64,000 nucleotides of DNA from Pyrenopolyporus hunteri (taxonomy: Eukaryota; Ascomycota; Sordariomycetes; Xylariales; Hypoxylaceae), in contig CADCXC010000004.1 of the NCBI GenBank assembly GCA_902806595.1, positions 186,001-250,000 of the forward strand. Direction: 5' to 3'. Positions 22,601 to 34,213 of the stretch are shown here, piece by piece. The number at the start of each line of letters is the position of its first letter. The stretch's first letter is position 1. Under the pieces are notes generated by a model that worked only from the letters and a program-made list of their open reading frames with translations, did not search any database and was not told the DNA's origin. The translations under genes and the position numbers were made by a program.

Positions 22601-25249
22601 ACTGAAGTCTGATGCCGCATCGGTTACGTTGATAGTCTGTAGAATGTTACCTGTACTTGCTGCTTTCGAAGAGCTTGGCCGTGTTGCGGACTTGATAGGC
22701 GTCATCGGGGTTGTCCTAGGGGCTGAAGGGCTGTGGAATCCTGGGCTAGTAGTTTCCACCCGGCCGACATTCTCCGTTCTCAACTCGGCCGTCGCTAATT
22801 TGGGGGCTGCGATACCAAATCCACGCTGCCCAAGGCTGATTTGTCTTATGAACTTGGGAGGCCTCGCTGGCAAGTGTTTGGGTTGGGTCGTAGAGTTGCG
22901 TCGAGAAACGGCGGCGGATACGAACCCTTCAAGTCCAGCCTTACCCGACGACGTGGCGCTTGACGACAAACCGGTTGATTGGCCAGGTATTCTGGCATCA
23001 CCCACCGACGTGCCGAATAGATGTACGTCATCCATCAACTTACTCGCGCTCTCTTCTAATTCCCGATAGGGGTGGTTCGGCGGTAGGGGTCGGTGTGCCG
23101 GAAGTCGAGCTCTGGTTTCGTCGAAGCTTTGTAGTTGCTTCCATAGTGACGTTTCTCCGGCTTTCATCAATTTATCCGGAATAAATTTCAGGAAACCCAA
23201 GACCGGCTCAAACAACGTTTCCGGTACCCTTCGGTTCCTAGGAGGTGTCGATACGTAGCCACTAGTGCTCAGAAGTCTCCTTTCGTTCTCTATCCTGCTG
23301 ATTATGTCGGAGAAAGCAGGGTCAGCATACAACGGCGTCGTCTCAATCTCATTGGTCTCCAATACACTCCTCATTTGGAGATCATAAAGCCTACACCGGA
23401 TCGTAAATTCATCCTGGCAACTGCCCGAAGAATGGCTCGAAGCAGACAAAGTAATGCCTTGAAAAGACAAAGACTCTTCGGACTTCCCAGTCCAGTAAGA
23501 AATATGTAGCCACTGCGGTACAGCAAAGGCCCACTCCTCGGCGTATAAGGTGGAACTTGCCGACTCGACTCGGCTGGACGAGTCGGCTGCCTTCGTGGGA
23601 GACACAGACTCGCCCAGGGTCGTATAGCTACCTGTCAGAGGCGTTGGCTGCTTCGGTGTACTTCCTGGGCTTCGAATCGGCCGAGGATGTAACCTTTGGT
23701 TTGCTTCGAGGAAATGAGGATTTCGGTAACGAAATAGCGGGACAGAATGTAGGGGTATATTGGGGATACATATCAGGTCAATGCCAATTCCATTGCCAAC
23801 AAGAGCTTCTGTCGTTCGTCGCAGGGACTCATATTCAACCTCAAAGACGCCGGGACCTGGACTGATAACCACTATGGATATGCCAGTGCGTAGAAGATCT
23901 CGATCTACATAATCGTGCGCGTACAAAGATGATGCTAAGTTGATAGCTTCGAGGAGGTTTCCATACATGGCCAAAGAAGACTGTGCTTTAATCTTGCTGG
24001 AGGGGGTTTCCTTCGCCGAGGAGTCCTCGGGGATCTCCACAGCGCCGCTCATGGCATCCTGGTGGTGAAGACTAATATCACGGCGGAAGGTGTTAAATTC
24101 CATCTTGAGCTGATGTAATATCTTCGTCCACTCCCCACTAGACATCTCACTTACGACAACACGGTAGAAGTCCTTGAACGGACGCCTTTCTCCGGAGGTC
24201 TGGACTCCCGTGTAGTATTCGTTCTGGGCCGCTGAATTTGCGAACTCCGTCGTCAATCCAGTATCATACTCGACCCTGGCGAATAGTACGATGCTGACCA
24301 AGTGCTTAACTTGTAATAAAGCCCATTTCTTGAAGAGAGCAGGTAGAAATCCGTTAACGACCTTATAGAACATGATTTCACCCGAGCCGTCGGAGTCGAA
24401 GTCCCACATCTCGCGGGCCATCTGTATGAATAGCACGTATCTCGCGGACTCGCTTCGAAAAATAGGACGGGTATTGCGACCGAAGAAGGCGGACTGGACC
24501 TTCCGACCTTCGACGAAAACGGTGCTTACGGTGGCCTTGATAGTCCCCATGAAGTATACCACCTGCCCCTTGTATACAGTCCGGTCTGTTAAATCAGCGG
24601 CGGCAAGCCTCCACATATCTGCGCGAGACAGATACATATCCTTGAACGTGAGCTCGACGTGGGATGCCTCGATAGCAGGGGAGAGGTGATCAACCGGGGC
24701 GAGCACTACCTGGGTCCCCTTTCTCATATTAAAGGCCACACCGATCTGTTTCGAGACGTACACTTCTATGCTCGGGTGTTTAGCCTTTAACTCCTTGGGC
24801 ATGTCCTTCGCCACAAAGATATATCTTCGGCCGGCATCGACATCGGATTTGGGGGCATCATCGCCGAAGGTAGAGGCGGCAAACCCTCGGTGATAGGACG
24901 GCTGCCTCGAAGTCCCATACAGGGGAGCCTGTGTTCGATCCTGATCCGACTTGATAGGGGCGATGGACATCAGCGCGCCAGGCTGAACGGTCCCTCCAAA
25001 AAGGTCTAGGTTTAGGAGGACTTCGTCGCGAATGACGGACTCATTGATAGTCACACAACATACCCGCTCGTTTACTCGCGTGGACGGCAACGATTCTCGG
25101 GGGGTCGAGTTGAAGGAGGCTTCGTCAGGTGATAGGTACGACTCGGGTAGGGTCTTGTCATGGCTGGACTTGCTGAATTGTCGCAAATGCGATGTCCACT
25201 GCGTAGCCCGGCGCGGAGCCGAAGGAGGGGGAGCGGCATTCCGAGACAT
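19691..25249 (-). CDS. IML1: Iml1, vacuolar-membrane GAP subunit of the SEACIT (GATOR1) complex
   Basis: One intronless frame of 1,852 aa, the size and layout of fungal Iml1 (DEPDC5 orthologue). The N-terminus is basic and low-complexity. The conserved N-terminal/SABA region starts near residue 70 (LNLDLFGGTVQPGALMSI). A von Willebrand-like stretch and long disordered S/P/T-rich linkers follow (~500-980). The DEP domain lies at ~1317-1420 (FIGSDMTTWLLDNF ... HPFRDGQFFYQI), with a charged K/D/R insert before its last part. The C-terminal domain (RSYRPERINLHYDRLHNPDN onward) is conserved. With Npr2 and Npr3 it forms the GTPase-activating complex acting on Gtr1/RagA at the vacuole, turning TORC1 down when amino acids are scarce. 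A serine/proline-rich tail follows the CTD. I see no frame break. Assignment is firm from domain order and length. Confidence 0.93.
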   Translation of the reverse strand: MSRNAAPPPSAPRRATQWTSHLRQFSKSSHDKTLPESYLSPDEASFNSTPRESLPSTRVNERVCCVTINESVIRDEVLLNLDLFGGTVQPGALMSIAPIKSDQDRTQAPLYGTSRQPSYHRGFAASTFGDDAPKSDVDAGRRYIFVAKDMPKELKAKHPSIEVYVSKQIGVAFNMRKGTQVVLAPVDHLSPAIEASHVELTFKDMYLSRADMWRLAAADLTDRTVYKGQVVYFMGTIKATVSTVFVEGRKVQSAFFGRNTRPIFRSESARYVLFIQMAREMWDFDSDGSGEIMFYKVVNGFLPALFKKWALLQVKHLVSIVLFARVEYDTGLTTEFANSAAQNEYYTGVQTSGERRPFKDFYRVVVSEMSSGEWTKILHQLKMEFNTFRRDISLHHQDAMSGAVEIPEDSSAKETPSSKIKAQSSLAMYGNLLEAINLASSLYAHDYVDRDLLRTGISIVVISPGPGVFEVEYESLRRTTEALVGNGIGIDLICIPNIPLHSVPLFRYRNPHFLEANQRLHPRPIRSPGSTPKQPTPLTGSYTTLGESVSPTKAADSSSRVESASSTLYAEEWAFAVPQWLHISYWTGKSEESLSFQGITLSASSHSSGSCQDEFTIRCRLYDLQMRSVLETNEIETTPLYADPAFSDIISRIENERRLLSTSGYVSTPPRNRRVPETLFEPVLGFLKFIPDKLMKAGETSLWKQLQSFDETRARLPAHRPLPPNHPYRELEESASKLMDDVHLFGTSVGDARIPGQSTGLSSSATSSGKAGLEGFVSAAVSRRNSTTQPKHLPARPPKFIRQISLGQRGFGIAAPKLATAELRTENVGRVETTSPGFHSPSAPRTTPMTPIKSATRPSSSKAASTGNILQTINVTDAASDFSQRTPSRPIQIRNPIPTLDPVSTLRSGQAPATPVARSAQPDDRDFRYSNALREEDQKKLYNSKLRAGGVPELPSTLSPTTAMAPWLVVLNPSNPNVNKVDDSILFSRWQHVFPRPSEMRVMKWKSLSCPAAVPLTTEYFPTQAQFNTEYQRQPYNISEETDDELTEQPKSRVEFLRELVGARFAHGFQIVIGPSVAKAFDQKAVKIADVFSIDKTIGDGTSIFMSVGNTIHQLSCVNGTEVEVNIFVRKPTESLLQMDHASPYKPAIRTLLDDTYSTVDVDIMTPKPERNWNYIDSYLAGHTDEMTENLRFWRARFVLIPMYPRTSSAPAARNEDDEEEVRLEGIKRLAQLWQRHRFLSPSERQFQSAGARKRDPNPLDITYKTEDPSVVIAAEMETLPLFETNESVHRKGLVSDKVRFSKSNFNVAALAEAIQQPVELGGIRMQTRRWHFRIHYHCFIGSDMTTWLLDNFEDLESREEAVELGNSLMVVEDDKARERDKDASKDAKKDRDRGIFVHVERRHPFRDGQFFYQIVSEYAKPHPLGWFNARRRDVSVPSTPLSENPPKDSPRPSQIGVQRPTSIHEENSPISGSTTPTLATTGGRIPKVLLSKMMKYDVDHRKRSYRPERINLHYDRLHNPDNCYHIRIDWMNVTAKLIEDALKSWAAIAAQHGLRLVEVPIAESCRIAEVNPFRRPYRIRLALPPPSQRPVTYYDPNSFGPQTQPCKFYYQKALLRKFDYVLDVEAASNFPSNVDVSYSWGKPDYKYSQYIHRSGMTLIQITDEGDFLYLANRLYSNRVAVFQPAQPRAEAVPNERVSRLAGTSAYTNYGLAEPTAAPSPMFRPVLFTPSGCRAPPEPPSNTGMGLSKDNLGLAEYTSGEPEALKDEFEAFCNHANALDAFYKETLEKGVTGTPMVGAATLGPDTVPDANIPTLVLGGNSSNTEPGASSSPRVPTPNLAGSLLFRRGSVQH

Positions 25250-25844
25250 TGCGCCTCTATTATCCTATACCGAACGTATCAACGCGCATCATCGTGGGAA
25301 GACGTTATACCTGTCTCTTGGGCAATCGCGGTGGTGCCGCTACAAAGGACGAGGCCGGATTTCACTGGAGTATCATATTAGATGTCTTTTGTGTAAAAGG
25401 TGGAATGAAATACCTCGGCGGATCGACGACCCACATCGAGATGCAGGATCGATAGTGCTCAGTACCCACTCGGCAGAATCGGCTAGCAAGGTGTATCTGA
25501 CCGCCTTCCACTTTCATTACCCCCACATCCTAGGTACATGTAGACCAGCCTAACGATACGTACCACACTACCCCCACCTACATAGGTAGGTACCTAGGTA
25601 CCTAAACGTCACCTCCACCAAATCTAATGGATACTTGTATTTGATTCTTACACTTGAATACTCTAAACATCTCTGCTCATTCATACAACCAGGTTATTAT
25701 TCTGCCGCTAATAGCAGCCGTCTCTAGGTATCCATATCATATAGGTATACCAAAGTGATCAATACAGCTAATACCCATCTCCCCAGCTCGGTTTCATAAA
25801 ACAGATAGAAAGGACTTCGCAATCACCATCAAGTAGGGTCCAGT
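25250..25844. other. intergenic region; Iml1 upstream region and SDR 3' flank
   Basis: About 600 bp without a gene. A palindromic TAGGTA/TACCTA microsatellite lies at ~25576-25603. The Iml1 promoter should be here. Confidence 0.45.
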
Positions 25845-27228
25845 CTAATACAGGACGAGGTCGTCCAGAGGCCATCCCTTTTCGACCGCCCTGTGCTTCA
25901 TCTTGTCCATCAACACCCTCCTTGTCAGTTCCATCAGCCTATCCGCGAGCACGTCGTCCTGTGACAGCTTGCTTCCAGGCTCTGGCACCGCCGGTGGGCA
26001 AATATACTGGCTCGAGTTTCGCGTGTACGTTGCGGCATACATTGTCGACACAGCTCCTTGGAACTGGTCCTTTTTGAATGGTTCCATGCCAACAGCTGTT
26101 GCGTATCCGACCACCGGGAAGGGTTCCAAAATCTCCTCCTTACTCATCTTACTGCTCACAAATCCCGGATGTGTCGCATTCATGAGCAAGTTGGGGTGAC
26201 CCGCGTTCGTCACCTTCCGCGCGAAGAACCTGGCATATAGGATTGCCGCGAGCTTACTACGACCGTATTGCGCATTAGGCCCGAGGTCGCGGTTCAACTC
26301 CTCCAGGCTCTCGAATTTCGTGTCGCTAGGCGTCGCCTGGTGAATATTGCTTGACTGGTTGGAGATGCGGACAATATTACCCTTCTCCGCCGTCCGCTTC
26401 ATTAGCGGGAGCAAGAGAGAAGTCAGGACCACGTGTCCCATATGGTTCACGGCCATATGCCGGTCAACGCCGTAATCCGTGAGCTGGTAAGTCATAATTC
26501 CCCTCCCTGCGTTATTTATTAGAATGTCGAGCCTATCGCTATCCCTAAGAATATCCTCGGCGACATCCCTCACCCTCTCCCAATCTGATAGGTCACACTG
26601 CATCCACTCAGTCTTGTCGACAGCGTTTTGGCCCAGTTCCCTTTCGATAGCAGCTCTGGCCCCTTTCACCGCGTCTTCGGACAGAGAAAGTATATAAACT
26701 TTGGCAATATTGTGTTTCAACAATGTATGAGTGCAGCCATAGCCTATGCCCTCGCTGCCGCCTGTTACTACCGCGACCTTCCCTTCTAAATCGGGAACTT
26801 GGTCCAGGCCGAATTGGTGAGTTGCAATACTATGAGTCTTCCCGCCTAAGTTCTCCGCAATAGTATTCTAACCATGAAGTTAGTTGATCCGCATTTGAAG
26901 CTTGAAGGATTTCCGCTCATAATATGAAGTAGGCCGGTTGTATGCTATCCACCACTACTAAGGAACTCACCCTGGTAGCTTCTATTGCCTTCGCTAGCCT
27001 TCCTCTTCCTACCGCCGCCTTTCGATTAGGCGAGGTTGACAATAATCTTAGACATGATCCACCGTCCACTGAATAGATTAAACGTGAGCTCGAACGGTCG
27101 ACGGCGGAACGGCCCGGAGAAGCTCGGTAGAGTATGCTGCCAAACATGTGTGAGGAAACTCGCATCTGGGTATAACGACTCATCAGACTACTCGCGATCT
27201 GCTGTACCTTATGATCTGCTTCCTTCAT
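25845..27228 (-). CDS. short-chain dehydrogenase/reductase (SDR), WW-oxidoreductase/retinol-dehydrogenase-like
   Basis: The main exon, 25845-26867, codes for 341 codons including stop. It contains the cofactor motif TGGSEGIG (residues 35-42 of this exon), INNAG, the catalytic serine region RISNQSS, and YGRSK (YxxxK). It is a classical or extended-C-terminus SDR, using NAD(P)(H) to oxidise or reduce an unidentified alcohol/ketone. No ATG lies between the exon start and the cofactor motif. A clean intron (26868-26970; donor GTGAGT, branch CTAAC, acceptor GGTTAG) links it in phase 0 to an upstream exon ending ...AIEATR. That exon is open to an ATG-like start at 27228, but where translation really begins is uncertain; other starts lie at 27183, 27165 and 27147. 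The long form would be 426 aa, the family norm ~330-340, so most of exon 1 may be non-coding. Catalytic residues are all present. Confidence 0.85.
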
Positions 27229-28656
27229 AGTTTAGGATAGCCTCTGGAAGGCATTCTTTCTTATATGATCCTAGATTCCGGTCGAGAAGTCATCGTCGTA
27301 CTCCAGCAATCGGCATTTTATCTGTCTCACCTCGCCCATGACGTCTTGATTAATTGTTACCATCTCGACTACGTCACGAATATAGCGCAGAGTTAGTTCA
27401 ATTGCTAAAAATGCGCCTCTCATCCCGTCCATTTCAACGCGTCAAACCCGAGCCTAGAACAGCATTGACTTTAAATTACAAGTCTGGTATATCCTCAAAA
27501 TAGGAGCTGATTCCCCGCGAAAAATATTATATTGGTGAACCCCCATTGGGTTGCACAGACCATCATCAACCGCCTCTGTGCAGATGATCTCTGCTGTTTG
27601 TCGGGCCAAGCATGTAACTGGGTTGCTTTCTCCGTCTCCTTGGTGGGTATCCAACGTGGCCCTCGACACTGTTACCTTGCACAAGCTTAAGCATCAGGGT
27701 TCCTCTTCTAGAAAATCTCGGCTTATTAGGAGGTAGATAGCAACTGAGGAAATATACGACACATGCGGCAGCACCGCACTTAGCTGCCTAATATGCATGT
27801 CCTAGCTTCGGGGACTAGATCTGGGCGCATCTGTCGCTTAATCTGGCAGTTCGAAAATGATATATCTCCCGAATTTTAGCGATCCGGTAAGCTGGATCTA
27901 TCAGATAAACTCGTGAGAGGCCACGACACCCCCTGCTCTCCAGGTCCCCACCACAACTCCCCAAGGATATCGTGCACGACAAACGAGTATAAACACCACT
28001 TCTTGCGTTCACTTATTCCAATGTATCTAAACCGTGGGGTTAACTGTAGTAGTAGATATCAGTCGAACATTTTACCTCTACGATGAATAATATATCAACC
28101 CACATATACCCATCCATCCAATGCGGGAACCAATCGTCAGCGCAAAGGACTCTCTTGGGACCTTGAAGCAATTCACGTTTCGCTGTGAATTCGAAAACAA
28201 GGGGGTGTGATCTACGCAGCAACGTCGTTCTGGGTAAAGTTGCAACGATCTCGTTCAATTCATAACCCCAAATGCTTCTTTCGAAGATTTCACACCGAAT
28301 CACTTTATTCTGTTACGATTCACTTGACCCCTTATTTTAGGTACCAAACGGGTGACTCGAGGCCTAACAGACAACTTACCTAGGTACCTATGCAACCCAC
28401 CTCAAGGAACCTGAATCAGTAAAAAATACGCGACCTTGACAATTAAGCAGTTGTCAACGAGCACTTTTAGGCAGAGAAAAAAAATTAGCCCAGCAACCGT
28501 CTTCTTTTCTCGCACTTTTTAATTTTATTATATTTTAAAAAGGTAGAGGAAAGGAAATACTCGTCCTTTCTCCCGTACACCAGACTTTTTCCGTATCGAC
28601 GCACCCAACATCCACCTGTTCGGCTCCGGATCCGTAATCCGCCCCATCTGACGATC
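27229..28656. other. 1.4-kb intergenic region
   Basis: No gene is supportable. The space separates divergent SDR and CDF genes and should hold both promoters. A TACCTAGGTACCTA palindromic microsatellite lies at ~28378-28391. A frame at 28040-28303 (minus) begins at a non-ATG codon and shows no motif. Confidence 0.45.
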
Positions 28657-30331
28657 ATGGGAATATTCAAACTCTCGTCAAAGCAGAAGCTTTCCGCCAT
28701 TATCGCCATTTCATTTTCCTTCTTCGTCGCCGAGTTGATCGGTACGTCGGTAGAGCCGAGATAACCACTATGCAAGACCTTAAGCTGACCAAATCATAGT
28801 GGCCTTCTACACAAAATCCCTAGCATTGCTAGCGGATGCCTTCCACTACGTATGACGCCTATGATGCCTAGATATCCAATATTATATTCTCAGAGCTGTA
28901 CTGACTACCCATTCTAGATGAATGACCTGATCGGCTTTGTCGTTGCGTTGACTGCCATCCTCGTAAGCCTAAGCGACTGAGCATCGGAATACTCCACCGC
29001 TCCATTAACTAACCGAATGGACAGATATCGGAGAGAGCAACATCCCCGAATAACTTCTCATTTGGTTGGGCCCGCGCCCAGCTTCTCGGTGCCTTCTTTA
29101 ATGGCGTCTTTCTTCTTGCCTTGGGCATTTCCATTTTCCTTCAGTCCATTGAAAGATTCATCTCTATCGAACGTCGGTCCTCCTTTGCTCCTATCCAGAG
29201 ACTATTCCCCGATATCTCGCTAACAGGTTAACATAGGTGTTGAAAATCCCAAGCTAGTCCTTATCATGGGATGCGTCGGGTTCTCACTAAACGTCATCAG
29301 TGCGACCCTATTGCATGAACACCATGGCCATGATCACGGAAACCATAGCCACGGCCACTCTCATTCTCAAGGTCACGTCCATGCTGAAGACCACGAACAC
29401 GACCACAGCCATAGTCACGTTAATATCGAGGCAGGAGGACAGTCGGTAGAGGCCTTAGATGAGGACCAAGACCAAATCCCCCTGACTGTAAGTTTATCTG
29501 CAATATATAACTTCCCATCCATGTCAACCTCCTAACAAAGATGAAAACAGCCTATTAGTGCCCATGCAGAACATCGACATACCATTGTGAATCTGCAATC
29601 CTCGGGACGGGACCTAGGGATGATGGGTGTCCTCCTCCACGTTATCGGTGACGCATGTAATAATGTCGGAGTGGTTATCGCAGCGCTCATCATCTGGCTC
29701 ACGACACCCGAAGGCCGGTTTTATGCAGACCCAGGCGTTAGCATGGCCATCGCTATCATGATACTGGTTACATCGATTCCTCTAGTCAAAAACAGCGGCA
29801 AGATCCTCATGCAGAGTGCACCGAAGGGTGTGAACTTGGACGACGTCAGGCACGACCTCGAAAAGGTAAGCATCCAAAAGGGGAATTCCTTGAAGTTCAA
29901 AAAGCTAATCAGATTCATGAATACAGATCCCCGGTATCGAATCTGTGCACGAGCTCCATATCTGGCGTCTTGACCAGAAGAAAGTAATTGCCACCGCTCA
30001 CGTTGTTGTCTCGAACAATGAGATGGCTGACTTTATGGACCGGGCGCGCACCGTCGGCGAGTGCCTCCATGCCTATGGCATCCATTCAGCAACTCTCCAG
30101 CCTGAACTTGCAACTCCAGCACCTTCTTTATCCCCCAGAGGCGGTAACAGTGGTCGAAATAGTACGAGTATCACGGTAGCAAATTCTGCACCTGCCACTA
30201 CAGGGGTCGGATCAGCTTCAGGGACGTCGGTTAGAAGGCGACGTCCTGATGGGGCGACTCCGTGCCAGATTGCGTGTGGGAACCTATGTGAGAACTTGAC
30301 ATGCTGCAACACCAGCACCATGCGAATTTAA
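28657..30331 (+). CDS. CDF zinc transporter, Zrc1/Cot1-like (vacuolar)
   Basis: Seven exons: 28657-28741, 28800-28849, 28918-28962, 29025-29172, 29237-29487, 29551-29865 and 29927-30331. All junctions keep frame, and several introns show CTAAC branch sites. The product is 432 aa with six membrane segments. Zinc-site H-x3-D pairs are present in TM2 (HYMND, His44/Asp48) and TM5 (HVIGD, His223/Asp227). Between TM4 and TM5 is a histidine-rich loop of ~35 residues, starting HEHHGHDHGNHSHGHSHS, typical of zinc-loading transporters. The C-terminal cytoplasmic domain starts near residue 270. An S/T-rich linker and a short cysteine-rich tail (CQIACGNLCENLTCC) follow. Members exchange Zn2+ (or Co2+) for protons at the vacuolar membrane and confer metal tolerance. 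Assignment is firm from motif order and exon structure. Confidence 0.93.
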
Positions 30332-33300
30332 GCAGGAAGGATATCGGCAACAAAAAAACACCACCGCCGCAATCTAAGATTGTGAACTATGTTGCTTGTC
30401 TTCGGTGCTGGTTGCATTGTACATTACGAAGATAATCACGGTGTGATGTCCTAGACTCCACCTAAACATTTGCACATAAAGGAAAAAAGAAAAAAGAATA
30501 GGCTTCTAAAACATTTGAGCTTTTAGATCAGCAATGTTGCCATACATGTTTAGTATTGAGCGTAAAGACGTTTGATGCTATAATCCCGTCGCCTCCTTGC
30601 GAATTCTTCCACGATAGACCAGCTACGCGGTCACGTATCCCTGTACCGGATTTTGTAATGTCGGTGATATGCTCTACATAAGCTATCGTCCGGTTCTTTC
30701 GACCCTTATATAAGTCGGGCAGCCTTTATCTTAAGCTAGGGTCTCGAGTCCAATATCGCTGCCCCAAGCCCACGCCCACGCCACTGCTCTACATACCAAC
30801 TTTGGACCCAAGCCCACGGTCTTGGTTCACGATACATCCGCATAGCACGTTCCATAGGTGTCAAGTCCACAAGCCCATCTAACATTGTAGTAGATCCCCC
30901 ACGTCAAAGATGAAGCTACGTCCCGCAGGTTCTCGTCTCGACGGCATCGCTGCGGAGGGTTGGTGTGGGGTCAGGGTTCCAAACGTGGGGGTTATGATGA
31001 GGCAATACATGTATCTAAAAGTAATGCGAACTTCCAATATATCGATCTTTTCCTGCCTCAGCTGCATACGTTAGCTCAGACGTGTATTAAAAGGGAAGGA
31101 AAAGAAGAGAGAGACACAGAAAACATGCCGAAGCCTTGCATGCAGCTGCGGTAGGAAAAGCCAACTCTGCATATCCGGGCTGCCATCCTTCCCTGCTGCA
31201 GCGTTTGACCCTTCGTGATTAGTTACCTCATCAGACATGAACGTGTGCGTGTATGCCCTATTACGTATAGGCAAGGCGCTATTAGCAACGTCAACTAGTT
31301 TCCAGTGTTCTTGAGCTTCCTTTCCTAACTAGATCTCTTCCCAGCTTCATTTCCGAAGTCGGCCTCGACCTGGAATGACTCCGGGAAATATCTAATCTTA
31401 TCGATCTGAAACGAAGCCGTCCGGTTGCACAGGAGAGATGGCATGTGCCATTTTCCCCGTCTATCATCGCTACGATGCCTACCTACCTACGCTTGCCGAC
31501 CGGTGATGAGATAGTTATCTCCGTCTACCTTCTCAAACCGGGAATGGACCCGAGCGACGGAGCCGCGATACGACCCATATCCCGTAAGTACAGCCGAGTC
31601 GCGTAACCACACCTATTGCCTCTTCCTGTCTCTTCTTTCGAGCCTTATCTTCTTTTAGTTCTCTCTCCCGTGCGTATTTTTTTCAGCCCTGCCAGCCATC
31701 TGCTTCTCAGCCGCGGTGACATCGCGCGCGTGCTACCCACCGACCTGCCGGTTCGTGCAGCTCCGCGGATGCGAAGCCTGCGGATGCCATACCCTGTCTT
31801 GCAGGATCCTTCTTTTTCTCTTTTTTTCTTTTCCCCATTCCTGTTGGACGTGATCGAGAGCCCTGTTCCTTCGGAACCGAAACCGAATGTCGTCTGTGCC
31901 TTTCGACTCGGATGATACCTGCGGTCGCAATGCGATACATCTGGCTAAAACGGACGGGCGGGTCCGGCCCGTGAAGGATTACTTTCCTCCCATGTACAAC
32001 ATAGTTCGCAGGAGTGTGTAACCTGGATATCGTCATGATTGGCGACAGGCCGTTTATCCAATCCCCGTTAACCAATATACGAACCGCAGATACGTCCGTA
32101 CTATTCATATGTACATCGACCTTTAAAGGTTATACGCGGCACCTAAAGGGTTGGCTACATTCTAACTATTGAGACTTATCGTACCACGTCGCGCGTATAT
32201 CAGCGCTACATATCGACGTAAGCATCATGAAGTCGTGCTTTCGGCGACCTCACTGATTCCCGAGTCGTTCGTTAATTCAGTAAAGATCCATGTCAATTCC
32301 CCGAAGGCTTACATCGCCCACCAATGACTGGGTGCTAGGGGTAATGCAAGGTTGCAACGAGTTAAGAAAAATGAGTAGCATTTAGAAAGGAGCCAGCACA
32401 GGATACCCGATTGTTTGGAGAGCCACTTGGATATAAGTCGGCCAGAAGATGTTCATATCTCTATTGGGCTTACTCGGTTTAGAAGTCGCTAAGCACTTGC
32501 CTACCCCTTAGATTGGCGGTACACTGGATTTACGTAGGGGTTGCGTCCGCGGTGCTTTAATTTCCGCGCTGGAAAATGAAAGGTAGCAGCCTCCTAAAGA
32601 CAAAAGAGCCATACACTGCTCCGGATGAGGACCCGCATTTCGGATCTCGAAGTTATACTTCGGGTCCGCCGCCGGTTGCCGATAGACTCCTGCTCGGCGG
32701 GAAGCTAAGATGAATACACGGGACCCCGCGCATTCCGATCGGACATTAGATAGAAAGGGGGGAAAAGCCACAGCGCTTAAGTTTCTAATCGAGCTGACTG
32801 CCGAGAGAGAAAAAGGCCAGTCCAAAACGGGAATTATCATCATCTCTTTAATCTGACTTTAGAGATGACCAGCCGGGGAGATCGACCTATATTGTAGCTG
32901 CTGACGTCAAAAAGAGGCGGGGTTAGTGGCCCCCTTTCACCATGGTGGACGGTAGATCAGGGAATATCAGCAAGTTCTCTTCTAATGAGTCTCAAAGCGG
33001 CGGCTAAACACGGTAAAGCAGTTGTCGATGCATTTTCATTTCTAAGCAAAGATAGGACTCGCAGCGCGCTGCCTAGCGGAGTTGATAGGTAGGAACACTG
33101 GGAGTCGGTCCCGAGGGTTGGCGTACGTGATGAGTCTGATGTGTCGCAGTGAGATAAATACATATTTGTGAAGTTACTTATATCGTGATAGTCGTGGCTT
33201 GGGTCCGTGCCATCCATTGTCTTCTAATGATGTGATAAGGAAGCTAACATCAGATTGATATGGTAGCAACCGTTGATTCTATGCAAGTTCAATGGATGAT

Positions 33301-34177
33301 ATTCAATCTCGGCGGCATATAAATGATATCTGTAGTTAAATCGGGCATAGTGTATATTGATTGCATCAGAGCTAATACGGATCCGAACCATACCTACTTT
33401 GAAGAGACCATACTATGAAGCAATCCTATGTGTTCCTGCTGCGTTGAGAGAATATTCACCTTAAGAATGACTAAGGTCAGTATGTCAAGCAAGCCACTTG
33501 GAATCGTTATTCGCTGAACTTGGACCAATAGCTTCTAATGGGTATCGGTATCAAATTAGATCTCTGAGGGCACCTGACGTCCTGGTTCCACGCAAGGGCT
33601 CGTGACTGACTGCGTCCCTGGCATAGCGGGTTTCAATCATTCTTTTACTGGCTAACTATCCATAATAGGTACTTATATGCAGTAGCTGCGAGAGCTAGGG
33701 GTTGTGATATGCCAACATCGTCCGACGATCTGCGGCGCAGTTCGGGCCAAGGACCAATGTCTTCAAGTGGTTGGCTCTAACTTTAGGGGTCCAACCAGGC
33801 GACTAAATCGACCGGGAGAGATGGTTCTACATACGTACTAGTGTATGCCATAGTATTACAGCACCTGCGCAGTTCACCAATACTAGCTCTGCGCCAAACA
33901 ACGTACCAAACATTGATATTCGTTGATGTTGCGCTGTGGGTATTCTGCGTGGTTTCATTCAGGGCTCCGCACGGCCATACTACGCATGCCCAGATGCCCG
34001 GGGGGTTCGGTTCAAGTGCCAGGCTCAGCGCCGGGTTCAGCGGCACTACATAATCTTATCCCCCAGATCTTCGGTTGAAATTACCGATCGAGTTTGGAAG
34101 GGAGAAGATTATCGTGATGGGTGGTGTGCCTGACGATGCGATAGCTCTGTGCTGGGCTATCAGTGTCTCCGCCGGCG

Positions 34178-34213
34178 ATCATGATGATGATGGTGATGAT
34201 AATGATGATAATC
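34178..34213. repeat. GAT trinucleotide microsatellite
   Basis: Imperfect (GAT)n with GGT/AAT interruptions. It is readable as an Asp/His run in some frames, but no coding context supports translation. Confidence 0.7.

Noticed and set aside
28040..28303. 87-codon minus-strand frame between SDR and CDF genes
   Set aside because: Starts at GTG, has no motif, and lies in a divergent promoter region.
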